Shown here one piece after another: positions 49,786 through 58,269 of a stretch of 64,000 nt of DNA (its first letter is position 1; every line of letters starts with the position of its first letter). The stretch covers positions 1 through 64,000 of the forward strand of contig DHVX01000008.1 in NCBI GenBank assembly GCA_002412885.1, written 5' to 3'. The DNA comes from Bacteroidales bacterium UBA5197 (lineage in GTDB: Bacteria; Bacteroidota; Bacteroidia; Bacteroidales; Lentimicrobiaceae). The position numbers and the translations under genes were made by a program. The notes below the pieces were generated by a model that had not been told where the DNA came from, did not search any database, and saw only the letters and a program-made list of their open reading frames with translations.

Positions 49786-50982
49786 TTACACCCTTCCAGG
49801 ATAAACCTTTAATGCTTCAGCAAGACATTTAACTGAATTTATAAGATCTTCTTTCTTGAGAACATAAGCAATGCGGGCTTCTGTTTTTCCGAGTCCGGGA
49901 GTGGCATAAAATCCTGAAGCCGGAGCCAGCATAACTGTTTGCCCTTCATAGTTAAAGTCTTCGAGCAGCCACTGGCAAAACACGTCGGCATCATCCACAG
50001 GCAAACTGATTACAGAATAGAAAGCACCTTTTGGCATAGGAGCAAAAACACCTGGTATTTTATTTAGCTCTTCAATCACCAGATTCCGGCGCGAAATATA
50101 CTCATCATAAACTTCGGTAAAATATTCCGGAGGTGTATCAAGCGAGGCCTCCCCAATTACCTGCCCCAAAGCCGGAGGGCTTAAGCGGGCCTGCGCGAAT
50201 TTGAGAGCACTTGCCATCACTTTGTGATTCTTCGAAATAAGTGCTCCGATTCTCACTCCGCATTCGCTGTAGCGCTTTGAAACAGAATCCATCAATACCG
50301 CATGATCATGAAGCCCTTCAAGATTCATTACAGAAAAATGGCTGTTGCCATCGTAGCAAAACTCACGGTAAACCTCATCTGCAAACAGATACAGATCATG
50401 TTTCAGAACCAGATCGCGTAGCTGAAACAGTTCATCTTTACTGTAAAGATATCCTGTTGGATTATTGGGGTTACAAACCATTATGGCTTTTGTTCGCGGG
50501 GTAATGGCTTTTTCAAACTCACTGATGGGGGGCAAAGCAAAACCATCTTTAATATCAGATGTGATAGGTACTACCTTTATGCCTGAAGCAATTGCAAAGG
50601 CATTATAGTTGGTATAGAAAGGCTCAGGAATGATAACCTCGTCTCCGGGATTCAGGCATACCTTGAATGCGATTGAAATGGCTTCAGAGCCTCCGGTTGT
50701 TATGATAATGTCGTTAAGGTCAACATCAATTCCGATTCCCTGATAATAACCGGCAAGTTTTCTCCTGTAGCTTTCATTGCCTGCAGAGTGACTGTATTCA
50801 ATAACCTTGATGTCGTAATTGCGAATGGCCTGCAAAGCAACTTCGGGGGTGTGAATGTCGGGTTGGCCGATGTTGAGGTGATAAACTTTTATTCCTCTTT
50901 TTTTGGCTGCTTCGGCAAACGGAACCAGTTTTCGGATTGGAGAGGCAGGCATCTGACAGCCTCTTTCAGAGATTTTTGGCAT
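49786..50982 (-). CDS. Class I/II PLP aminotransferase (aspartate aminotransferase-like)
   Basis: A 398-residue fold-type I aminotransferase. Visible blocks are IRKLVPFAEAAKKRGIKVYH, LNIGQPDIHTP, TTGGSEAISIAFKVCLNPGD, MVCNPNNPTGYLYSKDEL, LFADEVYREFCYDG, the PLP lysine in SVSKRYSECGVRIG, and ARIAYVLKKEDL at the end. The subgroup is like AspB/AspC 1-gamma enzymes, which transaminate aspartate and sometimes aromatic or other acids. A strong promoter and terminator make it a single-gene unit. Confidence 0.88.
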   Translation of the reverse strand: MPKISERGCQMPASPIRKLVPFAEAAKKRGIKVYHLNIGQPDIHTPEVALQAIRNYDIKVIEYSHSAGNESYRRKLAGYYQGIGIDVDLNDIIITTGGSEAISIAFKVCLNPGDEVIIPEPFYTNYNAFAIASGIKVVPITSDIKDGFALPPISEFEKAITPRTKAIMVCNPNNPTGYLYSKDELFQLRDLVLKHDLYLFADEVYREFCYDGNSHFSVMNLEGLHDHAVLMDSVSKRYSECGVRIGALISKNHKVMASALKFAQARLSPPALGQVIGEASLDTPPEYFTEVYDEYISRRNLVIEELNKIPGVFAPMPKGAFYSVISLPVDDADVFCQWLLEDFNYEGQTVMLAPASGFYATPGLGKTEARIAYVLKKEDLINSVKCLAEALKVYPGRV

Positions 50983-51017
50983 AGATATTTTGTTTTACAA
51001 TTGTCCTGATAATCGGG

Positions 51018-51049
51018 CAAAGGTATATGCATTTTCTTCATCAGCCAAA
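51018..51049 (-). promoter_or_regulatory. Promoter of the aminotransferase gene
   Basis: The minus strand reads TTTG (51049-51046), then 20 bases, then TACCTTTG (51025-51018). The leader is about 30 bases. Confidence 0.75.
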
Positions 51050-51128
51050 AGAAATCGGTACATTATTCCTTAAAAAAGGAATCTGATTTCATAACCCGTG
51101 TTACTAAGGTTAAATGGCTGATTGACAT

Positions 51129-51153
51129 AAAAAAAGGCCGGAAGATCCGGCCT
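51129..51153 (-). terminator. Terminator of the DUF1573 gene
   Basis: AGGCCGGA (51135-51142) pairs with TCCGGCCT (51146-51153); the minus strand continues into a T run. Confidence 0.9.
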
Positions 51154-51176
51154 GAATATTATGCTTCTTTAATTCT

Positions 51177-51632
51177 TTACTTTGCTGTTGGAGCGGCAGC
51201 TGAACTCATTGATTTCTCAGGAATGGTATTTTCTTCAGGTTTTTTAATGATGTTTCCTGAAATTCTGAGAACTTCGGCTGAATTAGTTGCATTTGACATT
51301 ACAGTTATGGATTTATTGATGGGTCCCATTCTGTTGGTGTCATATTTCACTTTGATTTTTTCTTTTTTGCCGGGAAGGATAGGTTCTCTTGGCCACTCAG
51401 GAACAGTGCAACCGCAAGATGACCTTACACTCGAAAGAATGAGTGGTTCTTTACCGGTGTTGGTAAATTCAAATACGCAATTGCCATCCCCACCAACGAA
51501 CAAGGTGCCGTAATCATGTACACTTTTGTCAAAGCTGATTTTTGGAGCATTGGGGTTTTCTTTTGCTTCCTGAGCAAAAACTGCTGACAGCGTGAATAGC
51601 ATCATAGCAGCAATTGATAAACACTTTTTCAT
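51177..51632 (-). CDS. Exported DUF1573 protein
   Basis: About 151 residues with a signal peptide (KKCLSIAAMMLFTLSAVFAQ) and one DUF1573 domain, an immunoglobulin-like beta sandwich common in Bacteroidota. Landmarks are DYGTLFVGGDGNCVFEFTNT, the cysteine pair in SSCGCTVPEWP, and IKVKYDTNRMGPINKSI. The C-terminal 25 residues are Pro/Ala/Ser-rich. Function unknown; an envelope location is expected. ATG 51632 was chosen for the signal peptide. Confidence 0.88.
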   Translation of the reverse strand: MKKCLSIAAMMLFTLSAVFAQEAKENPNAPKISFDKSVHDYGTLFVGGDGNCVFEFTNTGKEPLILSSVRSSCGCTVPEWPREPILPGKKEKIKVKYDTNRMGPINKSITVMSNATNSAEVLRISGNIIKKPEENTIPEKSMSSAAAPTAK

Positions 51633-51675
51633 TTTTGAACTATTTTGAGTTAGGAAAAGTTTGCTTGTGTGACTA

Positions 51676-51683
51676 CAAAAATA
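51676..51683 (-). promoter_or_regulatory. -7 element of the DUF1573 gene
   Basis: The minus strand reads TATTTTTG about 43 bases before the start codon. No TTTG at the right distance upstream. Confidence 0.45.
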
Positions 51684-51817
51684 ACACAACTAAATCACAT
51701 AAGGTTTTAAAAACAAGTTTTTTTTTAAAAATCAAAGATTGTGCCACGTTTTGTGTTAAATAAAATACGATTTGAAACAGGAAATTTAGTTTCTTTACAG
51801 CATTAATCTTCCTAAGC

Positions 51818-52321
51818 ATGAAAAGTTACTCTAAAATTTCAGTTATTTTTTTAATAGCCATGATGTTAGTGTCATGCAAGAGTCAGAAAGACAATCAGAA
51901 ACTAAATCAGCCGGCTATGGTAACAGGTCCAGTTGTTATTATTTATAAAACAACAGGTGATTATTTCATGCATGTGCCTGTCGGTTTATCTGATGATAAA
52001 ACTACTATAGTCTCATACCCTGCTCCCGGTGATGTTTTTTATAATGGAGATCTGGCTTATCCTGTCAGGCTTGAGGATGGCTATTTGCTTGATCGCAGGG
52101 GAATTTCTCCCAACAGTGCATTTTTAAAATGGACATATTACGAATACAGCAGGCTGGAAAAAACGCCTTCAACCAATGAACTGATGAAAATGATTTTAGA
52201 TGCTGACCCCTTTATTTCGATTTATGATTGTGGAAAGCCCAATCGTTTCAATAATCTGGAAGAAGACTTGAATCTGATAATCAAAACGAATAAACTATCT
52301 GAATTTAAAAGACTTAAGTAG
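51818..52321 (+). CDS. Small lipoprotein of unknown function
   Basis: A 167-residue protein with a clear lipoprotein signal (lipobox LVSC followed by KSQKDN). The mature part includes VVIIYKTTGDYFMHVPVGLS, SYPAPGDVFY, and DGYLLDRRGISPNSAFLKWTY near the middle; the end is helical. No domain name is recognised, though the even, unbroken composition suggests a conserved Bacteroidales lipoprotein. No terminator is visible before the next promoter at 52414. Confidence 0.75.
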   Translation: MKSYSKISVIFLIAMMLVSCKSQKDNQKLNQPAMVTGPVVIIYKTTGDYFMHVPVGLSDDKTTIVSYPAPGDVFYNGDLAYPVRLEDGYLLDRRGISPNSAFLKWTYYEYSRLEKTPSTNELMKMILDADPFISIYDCGKPNRFNNLEEDLNLIIKTNKLSEFKRLK

Positions 52322-52413
52322 GCTATATTTCAAAAAGTGGAGGATGAAATCTAAGCTTATTATTGTTTCTTAGATTAAAATGTCATTAAAATAGACATTA
52401 TATTCAATATGAA

Positions 52414-52446
52414 TTGGTAAGGTGCGGAATATTTTGTATAATTTTG
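52414..52446 (+). promoter_or_regulatory. Promoter of the fatty acid kinase fusion gene
   Basis: TTG at 52414-52416, 22 bases, then TAATTTTG at 52439-52446. It would give a leader of about 160 bases with hairpins, including GTTTGTT / AACAAAC arms at 52511-52534. Confidence 0.55.
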
Positions 52447-52611
52447 CTCCGCCAAAAATCAGGGAGGCGGCATTTCCTTGCCAAAATTGCTTTTTTTTAT
52501 CTGATTATCAGTTTGTTTCATTTATTGAACAAACAGTCTGTTGGTTTGGTTTATAGAATCAATTCCAACGCCAACAGAGGGAAATTACTAATAATAACCA
52601 ATTTAAACGCC

Positions 52612-54423
52612 TTGAACACATCTGCAAAATCAATAACAGAACTCGACGGGAAAACGCTATATTACAGTTTTCTTGCAGGAGCCCAGAAGATTTTCGAAAA
52701 TCAGGTACTTATCAACAAAATCAATGTTTTTCCGGTAGCCGATGCTGATACAGGTACCAACCTTGCGTCAACCATGCGGTCAATTGTTGAGAGTCCAATT
52801 CCCACATCCGATCTGAAGCTAACCGCAGCCGCTCTTGCTGATGCAGCTCTTACAGGTGCCCGGGGGAATTCGGGTATTATTTTCGCTCAATTTATTTATG
52901 GATTCAGCAACGAAATTCAGAAATATGAAACGGTGAGTGTTGAAACATTCGCAGAGATTCTGAAAAAGGCTGTTACCTATGCTTACGAAGCTATTGCCAA
53001 TCCTATTGAAGGGACAATGATCACCGTAATAAGGGAATGGGCTGAGTTTATCTATATTCTGAAAGATACCATTCAGGATTTTATAGAATTGCTGGCTCAA
53101 GCCTACCAGAAAGCGCTGGAATCTCTTCACGCCACAACTGCTCAGCTGGCCGTTCTGGCCAAATCAAATGTTGTTGATGCCGGTGCAAAAGGTTTTGTGG
53201 TATTTCTGCAAGGTATGGTTGAGTTTGTTAAGGCCGGTGAATTGCGGAAAATGCTTGCAGGCCGTGAAACTGTTGTTATCGCTGACTCTGAGGTTGTGTC
53301 ACATGAAGAAATAACTTTCAGATATTGCACTGAAGCAATGCTTCTTCTTGACGAGAAAAAGAAAACAGATTTTCTGCAAGTTCGCAAAGGCATAGCTCAC
53401 ATGGGCGATTCTATGGTAGTTGCAGGATCGGCAAAGAAAATGCGCGTTCATATCCATACCGATCATCCGGCCAAAGTGATGAAAGTGCTGAATAAATTCG
53501 GCAACATAACCTTCCAGAAAGTGGATGATATGGTTATGCAAAACGAGGTTGTTTCAAATGCTAAATTTCCTATTGCCATTGTTACTGATTCCACCTGTGA
53601 TATTCCGCAGGAACTTATTGAGAAATATCAGTTACATGTGGTTCCGTTGAGTGTTCATTTTGGAGAGACATACTTCCTCGATCGTTTGACTATACTGCCA
53701 GCTCAGTTTTACTCAATGATTGATAAGGCAACGAACTATCCTTCAACTGCACAGCCTGCATATAAAGACTTTTTTAACCGGTATTCTTACCTGGCGAGCC
53801 ATTATGAATCAATCATCGGAATTCATATAAGTTCTGCCATGAGCGGTACCTGGAGCAACAGCTCAAAAGCTGCGCATTCAGTCGCTGAACACAGCGGCAA
53901 GAATATAAATGTGCTCAATTCGAAGCGATTATCCAGTGGCCTTGGACTCATGGTTTTACGTGCTGCCAGAGCAATTGAAGATGGTGCTTCGCATCAGGAT
54001 ATTCTGGATAAAATTGACTTATGGTCGAAGAATACCAGAATGTTTGTCTCTGCGAAAACCATCAAATATATGGTGAAGAGTGGCAGGGTAAGTTATACCA
54101 AAGGCCTGATAGGTTCATTGCTCAGTCTGAAGCCAATTGTAACCGTTAATGATGAAGGAAGAACAGAAACTTTTGGCAAACCATTTACCGAAAAAGCAAG
54201 TATGGAGCTGGTACTGGCGAAGGTAAAGAGTCTGGCATCAGAACGAAAAATCTGGGGTTATTCGATTTCACATGCGCGAAATATCAGCACAGCCAATTGG
54301 TTTGCTGAAAAAATGAAAGAAATCAGCGGGATGGAACCTGAGTTTGTCAATGATGCTTCTCCGGTTCTTGGAGTAAATGTAGGGCCGGGCGTTGTTGCTC
54401 TGTCGATCATGTTTGAAGATTAG
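52612..54423 (+). CDS. One-chain fatty acid kinase: DhaL/FakA-like domain fused to DegV/FakB
   Basis: FakA phosphorylates fatty acids held by FakB (DegV family), letting cells use external fatty acids. Here both lie in one chain of about 603 residues. Residues 1-200 are the DhaL-type kinase (VFPVADADTGTNLASTM with the Mg-ATP aspartates, TGARGNSGIIFAQ). Residues 225-315 match the FakA middle domain (FRYCTEAMLLL, HMGDSMVVAGS, VHIHTDHPAKV). From about 320 on is DegV (IAIVTDSTCDIPQE, SSAMSGTWSN). FakA's own C-terminal domain is absent. No ATG fits the N-terminus; TTG 52612 is the best start, and the frame is open to 52414. Confidence 0.85.
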   Translation: MNTSAKSITELDGKTLYYSFLAGAQKIFENQVLINKINVFPVADADTGTNLASTMRSIVESPIPTSDLKLTAAALADAALTGARGNSGIIFAQFIYGFSNEIQKYETVSVETFAEILKKAVTYAYEAIANPIEGTMITVIREWAEFIYILKDTIQDFIELLAQAYQKALESLHATTAQLAVLAKSNVVDAGAKGFVVFLQGMVEFVKAGELRKMLAGRETVVIADSEVVSHEEITFRYCTEAMLLLDEKKKTDFLQVRKGIAHMGDSMVVAGSAKKMRVHIHTDHPAKVMKVLNKFGNITFQKVDDMVMQNEVVSNAKFPIAIVTDSTCDIPQELIEKYQLHVVPLSVHFGETYFLDRLTILPAQFYSMIDKATNYPSTAQPAYKDFFNRYSYLASHYESIIGIHISSAMSGTWSNSSKAAHSVAEHSGKNINVLNSKRLSSGLGLMVLRAARAIEDGASHQDILDKIDLWSKNTRMFVSAKTIKYMVKSGRVSYTKGLIGSLLSLKPIVTVNDEGRTETFGKPFTEKASMELVLAKVKSLASERKIWGYSISHARNISTANWFAEKMKEISGMEPEFVNDASPVLGVNVGPGVVALSIMFED

Positions 54424-54441
54424 ATTCCATTTTTTATATAG

Positions 54442-54478
54442 AAAGCCGGAGATGCATTGGTGTTTCCGGCTTTTTACT
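54442..54478 (+). terminator. Terminator after the fatty acid kinase fusion
   Basis: AAGCCGGA (54443-54450) pairs with TCCGGCTT (54465-54472), with a 14-base loop and a T tract. Confidence 0.88.
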
Positions 54479-54493
54479 TTGACAGTATTCTGT

Positions 54494-54501
54494 TATATTT
54501 G
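54494..54501 (+). promoter_or_regulatory. -7 element of the DUF1295 gene
   Basis: TATATTTG lies 23 bases before the ATG. A possible -33 (TTTT at 54471-54474, spacing 19) would overlap the preceding terminator's T tract. Confidence 0.5.
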
Positions 54502-54524
54502 TGTTAATATTAAACCCTGAAATT

Positions 54525-55286
54525 ATGTTCGAATACCTTCTTCCTGCAATGCTGATGATTTTTGTTTACATGTCGTCTGTTTTTTTGCTCGCCTTGATCT
54601 TAAAGGATAATTCCATTGTAGATATATTCTGGGGTATCGGGTTTATTTTATTGACGATTCTTAGCCTGTGGAAGTCAGATTCATTCGATGCAAAAAAGAT
54701 TATTGTCGGGATCATGATTCTGATCTGGGGATTGCGGTTGTCAATTCATATCTTTCTCAGAAATAAAGGACGTGGTGAAGATTTTCGTTATGCCAACTGG
54801 CGACGAACATGGAAAAACTTTGCACTGCGGAGTTTTTTGCAGGTTTTTATGCTTCAGGGATTTTTTATGCTGGTGATTGTATGGCCTGTTCTTCATATTA
54901 ATAATGGTTCTTCAGTTGAATTAGGGATGATTGATATATTTGGGATTCTGATATTTCTGACAGGTTTTATTTTTGAGGTTGTCGGAGATTTCCAGATGAA
55001 AGCTTTTAAGAAAGACCCGGCCAATTCAGGAAAGATCATTACAATCGGGTTATGGAAATACACCCGCCATCCCAATTACTTTGGGGAAGCACTGCTTTGG
55101 TGGGGAATCTGGCTGATGGCTGTTCCTGTTATAGATGGGATTTATACCATTATCAGTCCTTTGGTAATAACCTGGCTACTGCGCTATATTTCAGGTGTTC
55201 CAATGCTTGAAAAGAAATATGAAGGCCGTGTTGACTGGGAAGAGTATAAAGCCAAAACTCCGGTATTTGTGCCGTTCATCAAATAA
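54525..55286 (+). CDS. DUF1295 membrane protein (steroid 5-alpha-reductase-like)
   Basis: A 253-residue integral membrane protein with about six hydrophobic segments. The C-terminal signature is that of the DUF1295 / isoprenylcysteine methyltransferase-like fold: KIITIGLWKYTRHPNYFGEALLWWG, followed by PVLVxW-type hydrophobics and LEKKYEGRVDWEEYKAKTPVFVP. Family members reduce double bonds or methylate lipids, but the substrate of this group is unknown. Start at ATG 54525 (MFEYLLP), which follows the promoter element. Confidence 0.87.
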   Translation: MFEYLLPAMLMIFVYMSSVFLLALILKDNSIVDIFWGIGFILLTILSLWKSDSFDAKKIIVGIMILIWGLRLSIHIFLRNKGRGEDFRYANWRRTWKNFALRSFLQVFMLQGFFMLVIVWPVLHINNGSSVELGMIDIFGILIFLTGFIFEVVGDFQMKAFKKDPANSGKIITIGLWKYTRHPNYFGEALLWWGIWLMAVPVIDGIYTIISPLVITWLLRYISGVPMLEKKYEGRVDWEEYKAKTPVFVPFIK

Positions 55287-55411
55287 ATATTTCCCTTTAT
55301 TTGGCTGGTTTCCTCGTTTGATCTCTTTCAGTAATTTTCCTTTTTATACCTTCGCAGCAGATTATCTGAAATGGTAATCCAAACAAAAGTATTTTTAAAT
55401 AGCTCATTATC

Positions 55412-57463
55412 ATGATAAACCAGCAACTTATCAATCCGAAAAGCATCGTAGTTATCGGAGGATCAAACGACACAACCAAGCCAGGCGGAAAAGTACTGAA
55501 GAACCTTCTCGATCATGGATTTTCAGGAAATCTTTATGTTACCAACCCCAAAGAAACTGAAATTCAAGGCATAAAGTGCTATCAGAATCCCAATGATCTG
55601 CCTGTTTGCGATCTGGCTATTCTTGCAATAGCTGCGAAATTTTGTCCGGATACTGTTGAATTGCTGGCAAAGCAGAAAAATACAAGGGCTTTTATTATCC
55701 TTTCAGCGGGTTTTCATGAAGAGAGCGAAGCCGGCGCTGTTCTGGAACAACAGATCGTTGACACCATCAACAGTGTGAATGGTTGTTTGATAGGACCCAA
55801 CTGCATTGGAGTTATGAATCCGCATCATACATCGGTTTTCACTACTCCCATTCCGAAACTTGATCCGAAAGGTGTTGATTTTATTTCGGGATCCGGGGCC
55901 ACCGCCGTTTTTATTATGGAATCGGCCATGCCAAACGGGCTTTCTTTTTCGAGCGTATATTCGGTAGGAAACAGTGCACAAATGGGTGTTGAGGAAGTGC
56001 TTCAGTATATGGATGAGCATTTTGATCCGGAAAACAGTTCAAAAGTTAAGCTGCTTTATATTGAGAGTATCAACAAGCCCGATCTGTTGCTGAAACATGC
56101 TTCATCGCTAATAAAAAAGGGATGCCGCATTGCTGCAATCAAATCAGGGAGTTCATCGGCAGGTAGCAGGGCCGCATCGTCTCATACGGGAGCGCTTGCA
56201 AGCAGCGATTCGGCAGTGGATGCTCTTTTCCGTAAAGCCGGAATTGTGAGGTGCTACGGGCGTGAAGAACTGGCCACTGTGGCGGCTATTTTTATGCACA
56301 AACTGCTCTCAGGTAAAAATATTGCCATTATTACACATGCCGGTGGACCAGCAGTCATGCTGACCGACGCTTTGTCGAACAATGGGCTGGAAGTTCCTCA
56401 TATTGAAAGCCCTGAATTATTGGCAAAACTGCTTCCTGGTTCTTCGGTAGCCAATCCGATTGATTTTCTGGCAACAGGAACTGCAGCCAATCTTGGTGAT
56501 ATCATCGATTATTGCGACAATGAATTTGAGCAGATTGATGCTATGGCGGTAATCTTCGGAAGTCCCGGACTTACTGAAGTTTACGATGTTTATAAGCTTC
56601 TTGATGAGAAGATGAAAACCTGTAGAAAACCTATTTTTCCAATTCTTCCTTCCGTTGTTAATGTAAAAAATGAAATAAACTATTTCTTATCGTTGGGTCG
56701 CATAAACTTCCCTGATGAAGTGGTTTTTGGCAATGCATTGGCAAAGATTTACAACACACCTCCTCCGGCTAAAGTCGCTGAGCATCCCGAAATTGATAAG
56801 GCAGCCATCCGAAAACTGATTGATGAAGCTTCAGAAGGATATCTTGATCCGGAAAAAGTACAGCAATTGCTTGATGCTGCCGGGATTCCAAGAGCTGGTG
56901 AAGCCGTGGTAACCAGTGCTCTGGATGCCATCAATTCAGCAAAAAAAATGGGTTTCCCTGTTGTGATGAAAGTTGTTGGCCCGGTTCATAAATCCGATGT
57001 TGGTGGAGTTGTTCTTAATGTTAAGGATGATAATGCTGTTTTTCAGGAGTTTAACCGCATGATTCAGATTAAGGATACAACAGCAATTCTGATTCAGCCC
57101 ATGCTCTCAGGCACTCAGATTTTTGCCGGAGCCAAGGCTGAACCAAAATTCGGACACATGATTCTTTGCGGACTTGGAGGTATTTTTATCGAGGTTTTAA
57201 AGGATGTTCAGGCTTCACTTTCTCCGGTTTCGTATATTGAAGCCAGTGAAATGATCCGAAGTTTGAAATCCTATAAAATAATTCAGGGTATCCGTGGTCA
57301 GGAAGGCGTTAATGAAGAAGCTTTCGCCGATGCAATCGTCAGATTGTCTGCCCTTTGCGAAGCAGCACCTGAAATTGCCGAAATGGATATCAATCCACTG
57401 CTTGGAAATCTCAAAGGCGTTGTTGCTGTTGATGCAAGAATCAGGTTGGAAAAAGAATCATGA
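55412..57463 (+). CDS. ADP-forming acetate/acyl-CoA ligase, fused alpha and beta subunits
   Basis: It converts acyl-CoA, ADP and phosphate to acid, CoA and ATP, an energy-conserving step also known from archaea. The 683-residue protein has a CoA-binding domain (SIVVIGGSNDTTKPGGKVLKN), a succinyl-CoA ligase-like domain (LIGPNCIGVMNP) and the phospho-His in SHTGALASSDSAVDALF. From about residue 480 there is an ATP-grasp beta part (FPVVMKVVGPVHKSDVGGVV ... ILIQPMLSG ... AEMDINPLL). Activity on acetate or branched acyl-CoA cannot be read. The SGNH gene overlaps its stop by four bases. Confidence 0.92.
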   Translation: MINQQLINPKSIVVIGGSNDTTKPGGKVLKNLLDHGFSGNLYVTNPKETEIQGIKCYQNPNDLPVCDLAILAIAAKFCPDTVELLAKQKNTRAFIILSAGFHEESEAGAVLEQQIVDTINSVNGCLIGPNCIGVMNPHHTSVFTTPIPKLDPKGVDFISGSGATAVFIMESAMPNGLSFSSVYSVGNSAQMGVEEVLQYMDEHFDPENSSKVKLLYIESINKPDLLLKHASSLIKKGCRIAAIKSGSSSAGSRAASSHTGALASSDSAVDALFRKAGIVRCYGREELATVAAIFMHKLLSGKNIAIITHAGGPAVMLTDALSNNGLEVPHIESPELLAKLLPGSSVANPIDFLATGTAANLGDIIDYCDNEFEQIDAMAVIFGSPGLTEVYDVYKLLDEKMKTCRKPIFPILPSVVNVKNEINYFLSLGRINFPDEVVFGNALAKIYNTPPPAKVAEHPEIDKAAIRKLIDEASEGYLDPEKVQQLLDAAGIPRAGEAVVTSALDAINSAKKMGFPVVMKVVGPVHKSDVGGVVLNVKDDNAVFQEFNRMIQIKDTTAILIQPMLSGTQIFAGAKAEPKFGHMILCGLGGIFIEVLKDVQASLSPVSYIEASEMIRSLKSYKIIQGIRGQEGVNEEAFADAIVRLSALCEAAPEIAEMDINPLLGNLKGVVAVDARIRLEKES

Positions 57464-58173
57464 AAAAGCTCACTCTGATTTTCCTGGGCCTGACTGTTTT
57501 TGCAATCCTTTTCAGTTCCTGCAATCCGGTAAATAAACTTGGACAGAATCCTGAAGTTAAGAAATGGGAAGGTGAAGTTACCGGACTTGAAGCACTTCCT
57601 GTTTCTGAAAGTAATAATACCATTCTTTTTATTGGAAGTTCCAGTGTAAGGCTTTGGGATAGTGTTTCTACGGATATGCTTCCTTATCAGGCAATTGCAC
57701 GTGGTTATGGAGGTGCAAAATTATCGGATTTTGTTTATTATACAAACCGGATTGTCAGTCCACACCAGGCTGGTGCCATAGCCCTTTTTATTGCAAATGA
57801 TATTACCGGTGATGAGGTGAACGATATTTCACCGGAAGAAGTTCTAAGTCTTTTTAGGCTGACTGTCAGGCAGATAAGAAAGAGCCATCCTGATGTGCCG
57901 GTTTTCTGGATTGAGGTCACTCCTACCCCTTCGCGTTGGAAAAGCTGGCCGCAAATCAGTAAAGCAAACAAATTGATCAGTGAATATTGTGAGAAGAAAG
58001 AAAATATTATTTTTCTACAAACCAGTCATAAATTCCTGAATGATAAAGGATTGCCTGATACCAGCCTTTTTCTTTCCGATATGCTTCACCTTAATCGTGA
58101 AGGATATCAGCTGTGGAGTGAGTGCATCAAGGTTGGACTGAAAAATGCTGGCATTGAGATTCAACAGAAGTAG
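57460..58173 (+). CDS. SGNH/GDSL-family hydrolase lipoprotein
   Basis: A 237-residue lipoprotein (lipobox FSSC) of the SGNH esterase fold. Block I is LFIGSSSVRLWDS with the likely nucleophile serine; block II is ARGYGGAKLSDF with the oxyanion Gly; the Asn of block III is in FIANDITGDEVND; and block V is SDMLHLNREGYQLW with the Asp-x-x-His pair. It may deacetylate or deacylate glycans or lipids at the envelope. The ATG overlaps the preceding stop (ATGA), so translation is probably coupled with the acyl-CoA ligase. Confidence 0.9.
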   Translation: MKKLTLIFLGLTVFAILFSSCNPVNKLGQNPEVKKWEGEVTGLEALPVSESNNTILFIGSSSVRLWDSVSTDMLPYQAIARGYGGAKLSDFVYYTNRIVSPHQAGAIALFIANDITGDEVNDISPEEVLSLFRLTVRQIRKSHPDVPVFWIEVTPTPSRWKSWPQISKANKLISEYCEKKENIIFLQTSHKFLNDKGLPDTSLFLSDMLHLNREGYQLWSECIKVGLKNAGIEIQQK

Positions 58174-58196
58174 ATTTCCTTTAGAACATCTAAAAG

Positions 58197-58231
58197 AAAG
58201 CCCTCATCTATTGTAAGATGAGGGCTTTTTT
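58197..58231 (+). terminator. Terminator between the SGNH and C69 genes
   Basis: AAAGCCCTCATCT (58198-58210) pairs with AGATGAGGGCTTT (58217-58229), with a short loop and a T run. The weaker A run on the left may also let it act for the leftward gene. Confidence 0.93.
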
Positions 58232-58269
58232 AAAAGCAGAAACAAGATTAAAAGATTACTTCTCCTCTC

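Noticed and set aside
52414..52611. Extended N-terminus of the fatty acid kinase fusion from TTG 52414
   Set aside because: It would begin inside the promoter and adds 66 residues unlike the DhaL domain.
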